From positions 18,875-82,874 of the forward strand of contig CAJUOV010000009.1 in NCBI GenBank assembly GCA_910588695.1: a stretch of 64,000 nt of DNA, given 5' to 3'. A program made the translations under genes and the position numbers. The DNA comes from an uncultured Christensenellaceae bacterium. GTDB lineage: Bacteria; Bacillota; Clostridia; Christensenellales; Borkfalkiaceae. Shown one piece after another: positions 63,923 through 64,000 of the stretch. A model generated the notes under the pieces. It saw only the letters and a list, made by a program, of their open reading frames with translations, was not told the DNA's origin and did not search any database. The stretch's first letter is position 1, and each line of letters begins with the position of its first letter.

Positions 63923-64000
63923 TGATTTTACCTCCGAAATGTTAGTTTTTATATCTTCGTCCACGCAAGAAAGAGCGGGAAAGATACCGTAAAAAAGACG

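Larger units (their letters stand above)
60480..64000 (-). mobile_element. Mobilizable transposon (Tn4451-like), left part
   Basis: A unit with large serine recombinase at its left end, a TnpW-like peptide gene, a Mob/Pre relaxase and a pMV158-type oriT, the gene set of mobilizable transposons such as Tn4451 and its relatives. It is open at the right edge. The exact left end is not proven: it must lie between the recombinase stop (60501) and the cut-off resident gene (60478). No cargo gene is seen in the 3.5 kb visible; it may lie further right. All genes are on the minus strand. Confidence 0.75.

Overview
The window looks like chromosomal DNA of an anaerobic, spore-lineage Firmicute (class Clostridia), plausibly a gut or rumen commensal. 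The reasons are an uninterrupted sporulation sigma factor (sigK), a reverse-type rubrerythrin, NADP-type glutamate dehydrogenase, many Cys-lipobox lipoproteins with InlB-type repeats, two GH51 arabinofuranosidases, and Firmicute-style promoters (TTGACA/TTTACA, 17-bp spacer, TATAAT). Genus cannot be fixed from the sequence alone. Almost all genes lie on the minus strand.

Layout. 0-9.7 kb: a cut-off lipoprotein, an intracellular GH51 enzyme behind a Na/Pi cotransporter, an InlB-repeat lipoprotein, gdhA, a HEPN-like/CBS protein and a nitrilase-fold protein without catalytic residues. 9.7-14.3 kb: an operon of two membrane proteins, phosphoglucomutase and a leucine-rich-repeat exported protein. 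14.4-25 kb: housekeeping genes (C-GCAxxG-C-C protein, YjzC-like peptide, uppP, PrsA/SurA-like lipoprotein, mfd, pth, prs, HNH nuclease, malic enzyme). 25-37 kb: lipoprotein GH51, plsY, der, pepV, a self-regulated MarR-DegV pair, ileS and a second degV. 37-44.3 kb: an ABC-F ATPase, a PadR-DUF1700-DUF4097 envelope operon, an AbrB-controlled ABC transporter, a streptothricin-acetyltransferase-like gene and a DUF368 (PopT) lipid-carrier flippase.

44.3-50.7 kb is the most unusual part. Around sigK, aspS and a RecD-like helicase sit three separate small switches. In each, a rightward XRE/Cro-type repressor gene diverges from a leftward small-protein gene. The leftward promoter is TTGACA-N17-(TATAAT-like), with operators in the leader, in the spacer and just upstream of -35. 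The outer operators are 49-50 bp apart in all three, although operator sequences and repressors differ. Two of the leftward products are paralogous Cys-rich proteins.

50.7-60.3 kb returns to housekeeping: rubrerythrin, HAD phosphatase, argS, ychF, a TIGR04076 protein, an SDR remnant, a tRNA-Pro(AGG) with a broken half-copy, RNase P RNA, pyk and a COG5610-type HAD protein. From about 60.48 kb to the right edge lies a mobilizable transposon (large serine recombinase, TnpW-like peptide, Mob/Pre relaxase, pMV158-like oriT). It appears to have cut off the last 31 codons of a resident gene. In the relaxase and TnpW-like genes the codon at ideal distance from a perfect Shine-Dalgarno is ATA or ACG instead of ATG.

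A cross-cutting feature is a set of promoters whose -10 box ends only 6-9 nt before the ATG, predicting leaderless or near-leaderless mRNAs for about nine genes.
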